From Frisingicoccus sp009929615 (GTDB lineage: Bacteria > Bacillota > Clostridia > Lachnospirales > Lachnospiraceae), in NCBI GenBank assembly GCA_028692275.1, contig JAQUXR010000007.1, positions 1 through 64,000 of the forward strand: a stretch of DNA of 64,000 nucleotides, written 5' to 3'. Below, piece by piece: positions 15,969 through 25,034 of the stretch (positions are counted from its first letter, which is position 1; each line of letters begins with the position of its first letter). The position numbers were made by a program, and so were the translations under genes. The notes beneath the pieces were generated by a model that saw nothing but the letters and a program-made list of their open reading frames with translations, did no database searches and was not told the origin of the DNA.

Positions 15969-16095
15969 CAAAAAATGTATGTAAAGTCAAAGTTATAGTG
16001 GATAATTTTTTTTAGGGCTTATTGGAAAATATTGTGTTTTTTACTTATAATTAACAAATAACATCACTAGATATCGTGTATATATGTTGACAATA

Positions 16096-16145
16096 TACAA
16101 ATTTTATGGCAAAATACAAAGTGTACTTAAATTTACAAAAAGTAT
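16096..16145 (+). promoter_or_regulatory. Three 12-bp dyad motifs at 19-bp period upstream of oppA (operator array)
   Basis: TACAAATTTTAT (16096), TACAAAGTGTAC (16115) and TACAAAAAGTAT (16134) start exactly 19 bp apart. The last is identical to both copies in the ilvD promoter region, which are also 19 bp apart. Two of the three fit TAC-N5-GTA, a dyad suited to a dimeric regulator. The regulator is unknown. Confidence 0.55.
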
Positions 16146-16152
16146 TAAATAA

Positions 16153-16181
16153 TTGTTAAAAGACCGACGATTATGTAAACT
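16153..16181 (+). promoter_or_regulatory. Candidate opp operon promoter
   Basis: TTGTTA (16153-16158), 17 bp, TAAACT (16176-16181), just downstream of the motif array. An alternative is TTGACA (16087-16092), 17 bp, CAAAAT (16110-16115), which would overlap the array. The sequence does not decide between them. The 262-bp gap before oppA holds no ORF. Confidence 0.4.
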
Positions 16182-16230
16182 CTTTGTAAAATCTAGGGAG
16201 CGAAAAACAAATAGTAGAGGAGAGAAAGCT

Positions 16231-17850
16231 ATGAAAAAAAGAATTGCTCTGTTACTTAGTGCGGTTATGGTAGTATCTGCTTTAACAGCATGTGGCGGTG
16301 GAAAGACTTCTGGCGGCTCAACATCAACAACAGCGGCAGCTGGAGAAACATCCGCAGAAACAACCGCATCAGACGGCACCGTAGGTGCTCACAAGGACTC
16401 ATTGATTATCGGTACAGATGCTGATATCAACAGCCTTGACCTTCAGCAACAGCAGGATCAGATTAACAACATCGTATTAAAGAATACACATCAGACATTG
16501 GTATTCTTCAATAATGACCCTGAAGCTGCAGAAAGATTTGAGCCATGTTTAGCAACATCTTGGGAGTTCACTGATGATACACATATCAAAATGACTCTTC
16601 GTGATGACGTTTATTTCAACGATGGAGCAAAAACTCCAATGACAGCTGAAGACGTTAAATTCACATTGGATATGGCTATGACAACAATGGCAGCACCAAA
16701 CTTAACAGGTTTTGTTGCTTGTAACGTAGTTGATGATCATACAGTTGAGATCGAAATCGAAAGCTACAACAACGAATTTGTTCAGTCTTTAGCTTCTGTC
16801 AACTTATCTATTCAGTCCAAAAAAGCTTATGATGATGGCGTTGAAGACCCTTATTACATCGGTACTGGCCCATACAAATTTGACGAATGGGTTGAAGGCG
16901 AATATTGCCGTCTTGTTAAAGTTGATGATTACTGGGGCAACAGCCTTCCAGCAGAAGATAACTTATCCGCTGGTGTTGTAGAAACTCTCGAATTCAGACC
17001 TTATATCGAAGCTTCTTCACGTGTTATCGCATTACAGGCTGGTGAAATTGATGTTTGTGTAAATCCTCCAATCAACGAACTTGAGTACTTGGAAGAAGAC
17101 AGCAACATCACTGTTTACGAACAGGCTGGTACTCGTTTATTCTACTTTGCTTTCAACGTAGAGAAAGCGCCTTGGGATAATCAGAAACTTAGACAGGCAG
17201 TTGCTTGTGCAATCGACAGAAACGCAGTTCTTGAAGCTGCTGTTTATGGAAAAGGAACACCTCAGACAACTATCTTAAATCGTGGTCTTTGGGGATTCTA
17301 TGATGATATGGAAGGCTTTGACTACGATGTAGAAAGAGCAAAAGAATTAATGGCTGAAGCTGGATACCCAGATGGTGGTATTACAACAACTTTAACTTAT
17401 GCTTCTGGCGCACCATATGATCAGATTGCTACAGTTATTCAGGCAAACCTTGCTGAAATCGGAGTTACAGTTACATTGAACCAGATGGAAACAGCTACTC
17501 TTAAATCTACATGTGTAGAAGGCGGACAGGAACTGTTCCTGTGGAGATGGAATGAAGACTCTAAAGTAGATTTTGTATATCGTGACTTGTTCTATACAGG
17601 TTCTGGTTCTAACTATCATCATTATTCAGATGCAAAAGCTGATGAATTAACTGATTTAGTTGCAACAGAAAAAGATCCTGAAAAACGTCTTGCAGATGCA
17701 AAAGAACTTCAGGAATATCTTGTAGACGCTTGCCCACAGGTTCCATTATACATTGCAAATCTTGTAATTGCATATAACAAGAATCTCAAAGGCGAGTATC
17801 TCTATGGTGGCGGAAATCATGACTGGCGTCATGCGTATATCGCTGAATAA
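16231..17850 (+). CDS. oppA: Peptide ABC transporter substrate-binding lipoprotein
   Basis: This 539-residue family 5 extracellular solute-binding protein delivers oligopeptides or dipeptides to the OppBC permease. A signal peptide ends in the lipobox LTAC with Cys21 as the lipidated residue; a Gly/Ser/Thr-rich linker (about 22-50) follows, then the SBP_bac_5 domain. GAGGAGAG precedes the ATG at 16231; the upstream in-frame extension from 16153 falls in promoter sequence. It leads an operon oppABCDF. Codon choice suggests strong expression, and a hairpin after the gene may keep its level above the permease genes. Ligand type (peptide versus nickel or sugar) is not certain. Confidence 0.9.
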   Translation: MKKRIALLLSAVMVVSALTACGGGKTSGGSTSTTAAAGETSAETTASDGTVGAHKDSLIIGTDADINSLDLQQQQDQINNIVLKNTHQTLVFFNNDPEAAERFEPCLATSWEFTDDTHIKMTLRDDVYFNDGAKTPMTAEDVKFTLDMAMTTMAAPNLTGFVACNVVDDHTVEIEIESYNNEFVQSLASVNLSIQSKKAYDDGVEDPYYIGTGPYKFDEWVEGEYCRLVKVDDYWGNSLPAEDNLSAGVVETLEFRPYIEASSRVIALQAGEIDVCVNPPINELEYLEEDSNITVYEQAGTRLFYFAFNVEKAPWDNQKLRQAVACAIDRNAVLEAAVYGKGTPQTTILNRGLWGFYDDMEGFDYDVERAKELMAEAGYPDGGITTTLTYASGAPYDQIATVIQANLAEIGVTVTLNQMETATLKSTCVEGGQELFLWRWNEDSKVDFVYRDLFYTGSGSNYHHYSDAKADELTDLVATEKDPEKRLADAKELQEYLVDACPQVPLYIANLVIAYNKNLKGEYLYGGGNHDWRHAYIAE

Positions 17851-17915
17851 TTGTGAACCGTATCCTATATTAGGTGCGACAGTCACTCTGTAAATTTTAG
17901 ACATGTATTCAACAG

Positions 17916-17941
17916 TTTGCGGGCCATTAAGTGCCCGCAAA
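17916..17941 (+). terminator. Intercistronic hairpin between oppA and oppB
   Basis: A perfect 9-bp GC-rich stem (17916-17924 with 17933-17941) and 8-base loop, with only a poor T tract after it. This fits partial termination or protection of the oppA mRNA 3' end. Confidence 0.65.
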
Positions 17942-17992
17942 TTTGTTAAAAAAATACACATATCGAAATAAAGAGATAGGAGTGTAGAGTGA

Positions 17993-18928
17993 ATGATCAA
18001 ATACATACTTAAGCGTCTGGTCATGTTAATTCCGGTTATTCTGGTTACCTCATTTATTATTTACTGGGCCATGAGTTTGACCGGCGGCGATCCTGCTTTA
18101 ATGCTTGCAGGTGATAATGCAGGGCCTGAACAGATTGAACAGATCCGAGAAGACCTCGGTTTGAATGATCCTTTTATGGTTAGATATTTCAATTATATGA
18201 AGGGTATGGTTACCGGTGACATGGGACAGTCCTATGTAACTAAAAAAGATGTATTCCAGACTTTCATGGAAAAACTTCCAAATACATTACAGCTCGGCGG
18301 TGCCGCCGTACTGATTGCAGTTATTATATCCATTCCGTTGGGTATATATACGGCGATAAATCAAAATACCTGGAAAGATACAGCGGGAATGGTATTTGCC
18401 CTCTTTGGTACTTCGATGCCAAACTTCTGGCTGGGCTTGATGCTCATTATTTTATTCTCGCTTAAATTAGGCGTTTTGCCGTCCGGTGGCAAGACAGGCT
18501 TTTCCAGTTTAATTCTTCCAGCGGTAACAGTTGGATTCGGACTTGCAGCGTTAATCACCCGTACAACCCGTTCTTCTATGTTGGATGTTATTCGTCAGGA
18601 TTATATGACAACAGCCAGAGCAAAGGGATGTTCAGAAAAACGTGTTATTTTTAATCATGGTCTGAAAAATGCTTTAATTCCGATTATTACAGCCATTGGC
18701 CTTCAGATGTCATTGGTTATTACCGGTTCTGTATTAGCAGAAACCGTATTCTCATGGCCGGGCATTGGACGTCTGGTTTATGATTCGATTTCTAAGCGTG
18801 ATACACCGATGGTTACAGGTGCCATTATTATGTGTTCTGTTCTTATGTGTATCATAAATCTTGTTGTAGACTTGATTTACGCTTTCTTTGATCCTCGTAT
18901 TAAAGCACAGTATAGTAAGAAGGGGTGA
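17993..18928 (+). CDS. oppB: Peptide ABC transporter permease OppB/DppB
   Basis: This 311-residue inner permease has an N-terminal helix starting IKYILKRLVMLIP, typical of DppB/OppB, and the BPD_transp_1 domain (about 95-305) with six membrane segments in all. The EAA-like coupling loop reads DYMTTARAKGCSEKRVIFNHGLKNA. It forms the pore with OppC. GATAGGAG lies upstream of the ATG. The gene ends 4 bp before the oppC start, so the two are likely translated together. Confidence 0.93.
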   Translation: MIKYILKRLVMLIPVILVTSFIIYWAMSLTGGDPALMLAGDNAGPEQIEQIREDLGLNDPFMVRYFNYMKGMVTGDMGQSYVTKKDVFQTFMEKLPNTLQLGGAAVLIAVIISIPLGIYTAINQNTWKDTAGMVFALFGTSMPNFWLGLMLIILFSLKLGVLPSGGKTGFSSLILPAVTVGFGLAALITRTTRSSMLDVIRQDYMTTARAKGCSEKRVIFNHGLKNALIPIITAIGLQMSLVITGSVLAETVFSWPGIGRLVYDSISKRDTPMVTGAIIMCSVLMCIINLVVDLIYAFFDPRIKAQYSKKG

Positions 18929-18932
18929 TTCG

Positions 18933-19808
18933 ATGTCGGATAATACTAAAAAAAGAAAAAGTCGCTCCATGCTTCAGGAAACATGGAGGCGTTTGATAAA
19001 AAATAAAGGTGCCGTTATTGGTATGGTATTCCTTATCGTATTAGTTTTGGCAGCGATTCTCAGTCCTATAATATTTGATTATAATACAGATGTTATTGGT
19101 CAGAATATGGCGGATCGTCTGATGGCTCCAGGGGCTGCCCATTGGTTTGGAACAGATGAGTTCGGTCGTGATTTATTTGCCCGTATTATTTATGGTGCAC
19201 GTTATTCATTGATTATTGGTGCTGGTTCTGTAATATTAGGATTAATTGTAGGAACTATTTTTGGTTCCCTGGCAGGATTTTATGGTGGCGTCGTTGATTC
19301 TTTAATCATGCGTGCTATTGATATTTTCTATTCCATTCCTAATATCATGACAGCAGTTGTTATCGTATCTGTTCTTGGTACAAGTACATTTAACTTGATG
19401 ATTGCTCTGGCCTTTTCCTGTGCCAGCAGTTTCGCACGTATTGTTCGAGCCCAGGTAATGACCATACGTGACCAGGAATATGTAGAATCTTCTTATGCTA
19501 TGGGACTTCCAACATGGAAGATTATTGTAAAGCATATCCTTCCAAACTGTTTATCACCAATTATTGTTCAGATTACCCTGCAGATTGGTACAACAATTAT
19601 TTCTGCATCTTCTTTAAGTTTCCTTGGTATTGGTGTTCCTGCACCAGCACCGGAATGGGGAGCCTTATTGTCCGCTGGACGTGGGCACATCCGTGATGCC
19701 AGTTACATGTGTATCATTCCTGGTTTGGCAATCATGCTTACCGTTCTTGCCTTGAATTTACTTGGCGATGGTCTGCGTGATGCGCTTGATCCGAAACTTA
19801 AGAAATAG
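18933..19808 (+). CDS. oppC: Peptide ABC transporter permease OppC/DppC
   Basis: This 291-residue permease has the N-terminal OppC_N region (LIKNKGAVIGMVFLIV), the family signature GTDEFGRDLFARIIYGAR on the periplasm-facing side, and the BPD_transp_1 domain with a coupling loop YVESSYAMGLPTWKIIVKHI. The start at 18933 has AAGGGGTG just upstream; an in-frame ATG at 18888 would overlap oppB and has no ribosome binding site. It pairs with OppB and is followed by the two ATPase genes. Confidence 0.93.
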   Translation: MSDNTKKRKSRSMLQETWRRLIKNKGAVIGMVFLIVLVLAAILSPIIFDYNTDVIGQNMADRLMAPGAAHWFGTDEFGRDLFARIIYGARYSLIIGAGSVILGLIVGTIFGSLAGFYGGVVDSLIMRAIDIFYSIPNIMTAVVIVSVLGTSTFNLMIALAFSCASSFARIVRAQVMTIRDQEYVESSYAMGLPTWKIIVKHILPNCLSPIIVQITLQIGTTIISASSLSFLGIGVPAPAPEWGALLSAGRGHIRDASYMCIIPGLAIMLTVLALNLLGDGLRDALDPKLKK

Positions 19809-19822
19809 GGGGTAGAAAGAAT

Positions 19823-20833
19823 ATGGCTGATAATTTAGTACTTGAAATAAAAGACCTGGTTGTTCATTATGAAACCGAGGATGCCGATGTTCATGCTGTC
19901 AATGGTATTGACATCTCTATTGGTAAGAAGAGAACCCTTGGTCTGGTAGGAGAAACAGGTGCAGGAAAGACCACAACGGCCTTATCTATTCTGAATCTGG
20001 TTCCAAACCCTCCAGGAGTTATTAAAAGTGGTGAGGTTTATCTGGACGGAGAAAATGTTCTGCAGATGTCTGTAGCTGATCTTGAAAAAGTTCGTGGTAA
20101 CGATGTTGCAATGATTTTCCAGGACCCGATGACCGCATTAAATCCGGTTATGACTGTAGGCGATCAGATTGGAGAGAGTATCGAACTCCATGAAAAGATT
20201 TCCAAAAAAGAAGCTTTTGAAAAAGCTAAAGAAATGTTAAAAATGGTAGGAATTTCCGAATCCCGTGCCTATGATTATCCACATCAGTTTTCCGGTGGTA
20301 TGAAACAGCGTGTTGTTATCGCTATTGCCCTGGCTTGTAGTCCTAAGCTGCTTATTGCAGATGAACCTACAACAGCTTTGGACGTTACGATTCAGGCACA
20401 GGTTTTGGAACTGATGAAAGGACTCATTCGTGATAAAGAGATGTCCATGCTTCTGATTACTCATGATTTAGGTGTTGTAGCTGAAGTATGTGAAGATGTT
20501 TCCGTTATGTATGCTGGCCGAATTGTTGAAAAAGGAACAACGGCGGATGTATTTAATAATACACAGCATCCATATACAGAAGGTCTTTTTGATTCCTTAC
20601 CGAATCTGAAAGAGAGAGGCGAAGAATTAGTACCTATTAAAGGTCTTATGCCTGACCCTTCAGATTTACCACCTGGATGTTCATTCTCTCCACGTTGTCC
20701 ATATGCGACAGAGGAATGCTCCAAGTCGGTTCCTGAATTAAGGGCTGTTAATGGCAGCGATACACATTTTGTAGCTTGTCATGCTTACAATGACCCTGAT
20801 TTTGCCTTAAGGAGGAATAAAGATGGAAAATAA
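19823..20833 (+). CDS. oppD: Peptide ABC transporter ATP-binding protein OppD/DppD
   Basis: This 336-residue ATPase has Walker A GETGAGKTT (about 44-52), the canonical signature FSGGMKQR, Walker B LLIADEPTTALD, the switch histidine in LLITHDLG, and the C-terminal OppD/F extension with CSFSPRCPYATEEC, a cysteine-rich motif that in some DppD/OppD proteins holds an Fe-S cluster. Its 3' end overlaps the oppF start by 11 bp, indicating coupled translation and probable heterodimer formation with OppF. Confidence 0.93.
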   Translation: MADNLVLEIKDLVVHYETEDADVHAVNGIDISIGKKRTLGLVGETGAGKTTTALSILNLVPNPPGVIKSGEVYLDGENVLQMSVADLEKVRGNDVAMIFQDPMTALNPVMTVGDQIGESIELHEKISKKEAFEKAKEMLKMVGISESRAYDYPHQFSGGMKQRVVIAIALACSPKLLIADEPTTALDVTIQAQVLELMKGLIRDKEMSMLLITHDLGVVAEVCEDVSVMYAGRIVEKGTTADVFNNTQHPYTEGLFDSLPNLKERGEELVPIKGLMPDPSDLPPGCSFSPRCPYATEECSKSVPELRAVNGSDTHFVACHAYNDPDFALRRNKDGK

Positions 20834-21776
20834 GACGATTCTTGAGGTCGAGAACCTTACCAAATACTTTAGTACTCCTGGCGGACAGCTTCATGCTGTA
20901 GATGGCGTTAACTTTAAGATTGAACAGGGAAGAACCCTCGGTATTGTAGGTGAGTCCGGTTGCGGAAAGTCTACAACAGGACGTACAATCTTGAAACTTT
21001 TAGAGCCAACCGGCGGAAAAATCATCTTCGATGGCCAGGATATTACAGGTTATAGTAGAAAACAGATGCGTAATCTGCGTCAGGAGATGCAGATGGTATT
21101 CCAGGATCCTTTTTCATCATTGGATCCACGTCAGACAGTTATGCAGTTAATCAGTGAACCGATTATTGAGCATAAACTGCTGAAAACAAAAGCTGAAATT
21201 GAGAAGAGAACTTTAGAGTTGATGGCAACAGTTGGTCTTGCAGAGAGATATATTAATGTTTATCCGCATGAGTTAGATGGTGGACGTCGTCAGCGTATCG
21301 GTATTGCCAGAGCGCTGGCCGTAAATCCTAAATTAATCGTATGTGATGAACCTGTATCTGCTTTGGATGTTTCCATTCAGGCTCAGATTTTGAACTTATT
21401 AAAACAGCTTCAGAAAGACTTAGGACTGACTTATATCTTTATTACTCATGACCTTTCTGTAGTAAGATATTTCTCGGATGATATCGCAGTTATGTATTTG
21501 GGCCAGATGGTTGAAAAGGCCCCGGCAGATGTCTTATTCAAGAATCCGCTGCATCCATATACCAAAGCCCTCTTATCGGCTATTCCACTGCCGATTGTAG
21601 GTGGAGATAAACCAGAACGTCAGTTAATTAAGGGTGAGATTACATCCCCAGTCAATCTGCCAGATGAATGTCGTTTCATGAAACGTTGTGATTTTGCAGA
21701 AGAACGCTGTAAGAATGGTAATCCACAGCTTAGAGAAATTGAGCCAAATCATTTTGTAGCTTGCTCCTGCATATAA
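20823..21776 (+). CDS. oppF: Peptide ABC transporter ATP-binding protein OppF/DppF
   Basis: This 317-residue ATPase has Walker A GESGCGKST, Walker B LIVCDEPVSALD and the switch histidine in FITHDLS. The ABC signature reads LDGGRRQR instead of LSGGQRQR, so the serine that contacts the nucleotide gamma-phosphate is replaced by Asp. Since OppD has a normal signature, the heterodimer would have one canonical and one altered ATP site. The C-terminal extension has CRFMKRCDFAEERC, like OppD. It is the last gene of the transporter operon. Confidence 0.92.
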   Translation: MENKTILEVENLTKYFSTPGGQLHAVDGVNFKIEQGRTLGIVGESGCGKSTTGRTILKLLEPTGGKIIFDGQDITGYSRKQMRNLRQEMQMVFQDPFSSLDPRQTVMQLISEPIIEHKLLKTKAEIEKRTLELMATVGLAERYINVYPHELDGGRRQRIGIARALAVNPKLIVCDEPVSALDVSIQAQILNLLKQLQKDLGLTYIFITHDLSVVRYFSDDIAVMYLGQMVEKAPADVLFKNPLHPYTKALLSAIPLPIVGGDKPERQLIKGEITSPVNLPDECRFMKRCDFAEERCKNGNPQLREIEPNHFVACSCI

Positions 21777-21804
21777 AAATAAAAGACTCACAAAGAGAAT
21801 AGAG

Positions 21805-21854
21805 AAGTGAGCTTGTATGAGAAAGTTTATTAACTTTTTTGTGCGAGCTCACTT
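21805..21854 (+). other. Large hairpin after the opp operon
   Basis: Outer arms 21805-21813 and 21846-21854 form 9 bp and inner arms 21822-21827 and 21832-21837 form 6 bp with a 4-base loop. A TTTTTT run sits inside the right arm. It may terminate opp transcription; the right arm overlaps the -35 of the next promoter. Confidence 0.5.
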
Positions 21855-21881
21855 GTCATTTTATAAAATACGTGGTATAAA
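21853..21881 (+). promoter_or_regulatory. Promoter of the phosphodiesterase-like gene
   Basis: TTGTCA (21853-21858), 17 bp, TATAAA (21876-21881), followed by AAGGAGG before the ATG at 21916. Confidence 0.6.
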
Positions 21882-21915
21882 GAACACTAGATACATTAGT
21901 AAGGAGGAACATAGA

Positions 21916-22713
21916 ATGTTTAATTCAATTTCAATGACAAGACTGGCTGCTTCAATCGCTGAATCTATGGGAGTGGAAGCTCCGGAGAAAGCGGATGTTT
22001 CTATTCCGCAGGTGACAGATCTTGTAAAAAATACCCTTGGCGGCAAAGCGGACAGAGTCCTTATCTATAATCCTGATGCTATTGGTATGTGGCTGTTTCA
22101 GAAGTATACAAAGGAATTTGCGCCGGTTATGGAAAAGGTTCAGCTGACTCTTCCTGTAGCGACTGTAATGCCTTCCGTTACACCAGTATGCTTTGGTACC
22201 ATGTATACAGGTGCACTTCCAGAAGTTCATGGTATTCAGAAGTATGAGAAACCTGTTATTAAGACAGATTCCCTTTTTGATGCTTTGGCTCGGGCCGGGA
22301 AAAAAGTTGCATTGGTTGCAGTTGATGAATCCAGTATGGCTTTAATTTTTAAAGGCCGTGATATTGATTATTATCTTATGCCTTATGATGGCGAAGCAGT
22401 AGATAAAGCATTAGAGCTTATTGACCAGGACAACTATGATGTTATTGTTGTGTATAATCAGGAATATGATGATGTTATGCATGACACCCATCCGGAATCC
22501 GAAATCTCTTATAATGCGATGCTTCATCAGATTAATTTCTTTGCGAAGCTGACAGATGCAGTTAAAGAGAAATGGACCTCCCATGACAGCTTAGTTGTAT
22601 GGGCGACAGATCATGGTATACATACCCGCGAGGATGGTCATGGAGACCATGGACTGTATATCGAAGATGATATTAATATTACACATTTTTATGGAGCTTA
22701 TCCAAAGAAATAA
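21916..22713 (+). CDS. Alkaline phosphatase-superfamily (nucleotide pyrophosphatase/phosphodiesterase-like) protein
   Basis: This 265-residue protein appears to be a short member of the alkaline phosphatase superfamily. A likely metal Asp lies in YNPDAIG, a candidate Thr/Ser nucleophile in PSVTPVCFGTMYTG, and C-terminal metal ligands in ATDHG and GHGDHG. No signal peptide is present, so it acts in the cytoplasm, unlike many family members. AAGGAGG sets the start at 21916. It has its own promoter after the opp operon. The substrate is unknown. Confidence 0.72.
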   Translation: MFNSISMTRLAASIAESMGVEAPEKADVSIPQVTDLVKNTLGGKADRVLIYNPDAIGMWLFQKYTKEFAPVMEKVQLTLPVATVMPSVTPVCFGTMYTGALPEVHGIQKYEKPVIKTDSLFDALARAGKKVALVAVDESSMALIFKGRDIDYYLMPYDGEAVDKALELIDQDNYDVIVVYNQEYDDVMHDTHPESEISYNAMLHQINFFAKLTDAVKEKWTSHDSLVVWATDHGIHTREDGHGDHGLYIEDDINITHFYGAYPKK

Positions 22714-22720
22714 TAGTCAA

Positions 22721-22759
22721 AAAAAGGAGATGAACCTTTGAAGGTTTATCTCCTTTTTT
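22721..22759. terminator. Bidirectional terminator between convergent genes
   Basis: A stem of about 17 bp with A-runs on the left and T-runs on the right serves both the phosphodiesterase-like gene (plus) and the topoisomerase A gene (minus), which ends at 22771. Confidence 0.9.
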
Positions 22760-22770
22760 GTTGGCTGAAA

Positions 22771-25023
22771 TTAAATACGCAACTTAACGCCCTTTGTGTC
22801 TCTGTGACCTAATTTCAATTTGTTGAGAGCAATTTCTTTGTCATTATAGGAAATGAGAATTTCATTATTTCTATCGAGAAGATAAACTTCTTCAACGAAA
22901 TCATCATCACCCAATTTGATACCACGAACACCGACAGCTGACTTTTTCTTTTCAGGGACTTCGCTGATATCAAAGCGAAGGAAAATACCTTTGTTGGTAC
23001 GGAGAGCTACATGGGTAGCATCGCCCACAGGAAGAACAGCAGTTACTTTATCCGAGTCTCCAAGTTTTGTTGCAGCAATGGTTCGCTTGGAAACATTAAA
23101 TTCATTGCCATCGACCTGTTTGAACATGGCCTGGCTTGTTGCAAAGAGAAGACGGGAATTCATAACATGAGATAAGCTGTCGACGTAAGACAGGCCTTCT
23201 TCGCTGCTGTTGTAATTTCCAAAGTTATCAATCGGTATAGCTTTATCACGGAATTTACCGAAAGGTAAATCGGAAACTTTGATTAGATGCATTCGACCGA
23301 CATCTGTGAAAATACAGAGCTTGTCTGAATTCATACATTGTATAATGTATTTGCTTTCAGAAAGGGCAGCATCACGATTTCGTTCAAAGGTTGGCAGGTC
23401 AATGGTTCGACAGTAGCCAAAACGATCCATGAGGAAGACAACTTCAATTTCCTCAAATTTCTTCTCTTCAAAAACAACTTCTTTAGCATCGATAATTTCT
23501 GTTTTACGTGGCTTGCTGTAAGCCTTTTTAAAACCTTCCAGCTCCTTGATAATAACCTTAGACATGCTGGAGTGATTTTCAAGAATATCTTCATATTTAG
23601 CAATATTTTTTAAAGTGGTTTCATGTTCTTTTTGCAGAGCTTCGATTTCGAGACCAATTAATTTATAGAGACGCATCTCCAATATAGCAGTGGCCTGATT
23701 TTCTGTAAAAGAAAGCTTGGATGCAGCCTTTTCGGAGGTCTTCGTTTTAAAATGAATACCTTCTGTATTACCATTTACAAGGCAATCCTTAGCCTGCTTA
23801 ATATTCTTTGAACCACGTAAAATTTCGATAATTAAATCAATGACGTCGCAGGCTTTAATTAAGCCTTCCTGAATTTCCTGTTTTTCACGTTCTTTAACAA
23901 GAAGATGATTATATTTTCGTGTATTAATATCATATTGGAAGTCCAGAAAGTTTTCGATGATTGATTTTAGACCGAGGGTTTCCGGACGACCGTTTGTAAC
24001 GGCAAGCATATTAACGCCAAAAGTATCTTCAAGACGCGTCTTCTTATAGAGCATATTTTTCAGGTTTTCCACGTCAGTACCACGTCGAAGTTCGATAACA
24101 ATACGGATACCTTCTTTGGAAGACTGGTTGGAAATATCTACAATGTCAGAAGTCTTTTTAGTTTCAACCAGAGCATAGACATCGTTTAAAAACTTGCCAA
24201 TACCGGAGCCAATCATGGTGTAAGGTATTTCTGAAATAACAAGCTGCTCACGACCGCCTTTGATTTTTTCGACACTTACTTTACCGCGAATTTTAATTTT
24301 ACCCTGACCGGTTTCATAAATAGAAAGCAGTTCTTTTTTATTGGTGACAAGACCGCCGGTAGGAAAATCCGGACCTGGCATAATACTTAGAAGTTCTTCT
24401 GTGGAAATGTCACCGTTTTTTATATAGGCAAGAACTGCATCAATAACTTCACCTGTATTGTGAGGTGGAATACTGGTAGCCATACCGACAGCAATACCTT
24501 CTGTTCCATTGATTAAGAGGTTTGGAACACGGGCCGGAAGAACTTCCGGCTCTTTTTCGGTTTCATCAAAGTTGGGTTGAAAATCAACAACATTTTTATC
24601 CAAATCCGTCAGGAAAGCTTCCTGGGTGATTTTTTGAAGGCGTGCTTCTGTATAACGCATGGCAGCTGCACCGTCACCTTCGATAGAGCCGAAGTTTCCG
24701 TGGCCATCTACCAGAGGAGCTCCCTTTTTAAAGTCCTGGCTCATCACAACCAGAGAGTCATAGATGGAACTGTCTCCGTGAGGATGATATTTACCCATAG
24801 TATCGCCGACGATACGGGCTGATTTACGATAAGGTCTGTCATATCGAATGCCAAGTTCGTACATATCATAAAGTGTACGGCGTTGTACAGGCTTTAAACC
24901 ATCACGCACATCGGGCAGAGCACGAGCGATGATGACGCTCATGGCATAATCAATATAGGATTTTTGCATAATATCTGAATATTCTGTGCGAATTATCTGT
25001 TCTTTGAATGTTTTCTTTTCCAT
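22771..25023 (-). CDS. parC: Type IIA topoisomerase subunit A (topoisomerase IV-like ParC)
   Basis: This 750-residue subunit cleaves and rejoins both DNA strands. The active-site tyrosine is Tyr124 in AMRYTEARL, and the quinolone-resistance region reads HPHGDSSIYD (80-89) with the drug-contact serine intact. The C-terminal beta-pinwheel lacks a recognisable GyrA box (QRRGGKG-like), which favours a decatenating topoisomerase IV over a supercoiling gyrase. Whether a separate gyrA exists elsewhere cannot be seen. The gene starts 11 bp after the subunit B stop, with GGAGGTG upstream, so the subunits form one operon. Confidence 0.85.
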   Translation of the reverse strand: MEKKTFKEQIIRTEYSDIMQKSYIDYAMSVIIARALPDVRDGLKPVQRRTLYDMYELGIRYDRPYRKSARIVGDTMGKYHPHGDSSIYDSLVVMSQDFKKGAPLVDGHGNFGSIEGDGAAAMRYTEARLQKITQEAFLTDLDKNVVDFQPNFDETEKEPEVLPARVPNLLINGTEGIAVGMATSIPPHNTGEVIDAVLAYIKNGDISTEELLSIMPGPDFPTGGLVTNKKELLSIYETGQGKIKIRGKVSVEKIKGGREQLVISEIPYTMIGSGIGKFLNDVYALVETKKTSDIVDISNQSSKEGIRIVIELRRGTDVENLKNMLYKKTRLEDTFGVNMLAVTNGRPETLGLKSIIENFLDFQYDINTRKYNHLLVKEREKQEIQEGLIKACDVIDLIIEILRGSKNIKQAKDCLVNGNTEGIHFKTKTSEKAASKLSFTENQATAILEMRLYKLIGLEIEALQKEHETTLKNIAKYEDILENHSSMSKVIIKELEGFKKAYSKPRKTEIIDAKEVVFEEKKFEEIEVVFLMDRFGYCRTIDLPTFERNRDAALSESKYIIQCMNSDKLCIFTDVGRMHLIKVSDLPFGKFRDKAIPIDNFGNYNSSEEGLSYVDSLSHVMNSRLLFATSQAMFKQVDGNEFNVSKRTIAATKLGDSDKVTAVLPVGDATHVALRTNKGIFLRFDISEVPEKKKSAVGVRGIKLGDDDFVEEVYLLDRNNEILISYNDKEIALNKLKLGHRDTKGVKLRI

Positions 25024-25034
25024 GAGTTCACCTC

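Noticed and set aside
16096..16145. CodY box as the explanation of the opp and ilvD motif arrays
   Set aside because: The motif TACAAAAAGTAT does not fit the AATTTTC-N-GAAAATT pattern, so only the functional analogy is kept.
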